DNA of 5,066 nucleotides from an uncultured Desulfobulbaceae bacterium (GTDB taxonomy: Bacteria; Desulfobacterota; Desulfobulbia; Desulfobulbales; Desulfobulbaceae), in assembly GCA_947260045.1 (NCBI GenBank), contig CAMYOP010000215.1:1-5066 (forward strand). The letters are read 5' to 3'. Shown here piece by piece: positions 4,652-5,066 of the stretch. Made by a program: the position numbers and the translations under genes. The notes under the pieces are model-generated. The model was not told where the DNA came from and did no database searches. It saw only the letters and a list, made by a program, of their open reading frames with translations. Position 1 is the first letter of the stretch; every line of letters starts with the position of its first letter.

Positions 4652-5066
4652 ATGGAGCAATTTGAAGAGCTCTTTGCAGAATCAACGAAAATTCATGGCC
4701 ACATTTGTCCGGGACAGGTGATAGGCGTTCGTCTGTCAATGCTTGGCCTCAGGGAAATAGGAGTTGAAGATCCCAAAGGAAAAGATCGCAAAAATATTTA
4801 TGTGTTTGTTGAAATTGATCGCTGTGCAACAGATGCCATTCAGTCCGTTACCGGCTGTAGCATGGGAATACGCACTCTTCGCCTGGTTGATAACGGTATC
4901 ATGGCGGCGACTTTTGTTAATTTGAAAACCAGGAAGGCTGTACGAATCACTGCGCTTGAAGAGTCCCGTGAACTCTCAAAGAGCTATTGTCCAGAAATAC
5001 TCGATAAAAAGAAGCGTCAGCTGGAGGCATATAAAGTAATGCCAGAGGAAGAGTTGTACAAGGTTG
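4652..5066 (+). CDS. FmdE-family protein (C-terminus cut by window edge)
   Basis: This is the N-terminal 138 residues of a protein of the FmdE/FwdE family, named after a subunit region of molybdenum formylmethanofuran dehydrogenase but widespread in bacteria without methanogenesis. The diagnostic motifs are KIHGHICPGQVIGVRLSMLG (13-32; His15, His17, Cys19), VEIDRCATDAIQSVTGCSMG (53-72; Cys58, Cys69) and RTLRLVDNGIMAATF. These conserved His and Cys residues suggest a metal site. Many family members end in a CxxC zinc-ribbon domain, which would lie beyond the right edge. No signal peptide or membrane helix is seen. The ATG at 4652 has GAGGGG (4641-4646) 5 nt upstream, a good ribosome binding site. 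It follows the U32 gene without a terminator. The biochemical role in bacteria is not established; links to molybdopterin enzymes are only inference from the name. Confidence 0.88.
   Translation, partial: MEQFEELFAESTKIHGHICPGQVIGVRLSMLGLREIGVEDPKGKDRKNIYVFVEIDRCATDAIQSVTGCSMGIRTLRLVDNGIMAATFVNLKTRKAVRITALEESRELSKSYCPEILDKKKRQLEAYKVMPEEELYKV

Overview
The window looks like chromosomal DNA of a sulfate- or sulfur-metabolising Desulfobacterota (delta-proteobacterial type) bacterium, with moderate to low GC. That assignment is inference. It rests on a nickel ECF transporter of NikM-NikL-NikQ type behind an operator matching the delta-proteobacterial NikR consensus as I recall it, and on an FmdE-family gene of the kind common in such organisms. 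No rRNA, tRNA, mobile element, CRISPR array or phage gene is visible.

Left part (1-1802, minus strand). This is a three-gene piece of a nickel uptake operon read right to left: nikM (core substrate-binding membrane protein), nikL (exported domain with a C-terminal anchor, overlapping nikM by ATGA) and nikQ (energy-coupling membrane protein, cut by the left edge). The ATPase gene nikO is expected just outside the window. A sigma70-like promoter (TTGACA, 17 bp, TAAAGT) precedes nikM. Its -10 box lies inside a perfect 11-bp inverted repeat that fits a NikR operator, so nickel-dependent repression is the likely control. A second perfect palindrome sits just upstream of the -35 box and has no regulator I can name.

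Middle part (1803-3320, minus strand). A 98-residue stand-alone CBM48 (glycogen-binding-like) protein has its own promoter, a good ribosome binding site and a probable terminator. Upstream of it lies a TatD-family metal-dependent hydrolase with its own sigma70-like promoter. No terminator is visible between these two genes, so some read-through is possible.

Right part (3321-5066, plus strand). Divergent from the tatD-type gene is a U32-family gene of TrhP type (tRNA U34 hydroxylation), followed after 37 nt by an FmdE-family gene cut by the right edge. The short gap and lack of a terminator suggest co-transcription.

The window is mostly ordinary. The parts worth a second look are the two-operator nik promoter, the isolated CBM48 gene, the U32-FmdE pairing, and a 10-bp direct repeat in the leader of the tatD-type gene. 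I saw no convincing new defence, secretion or RNA system.
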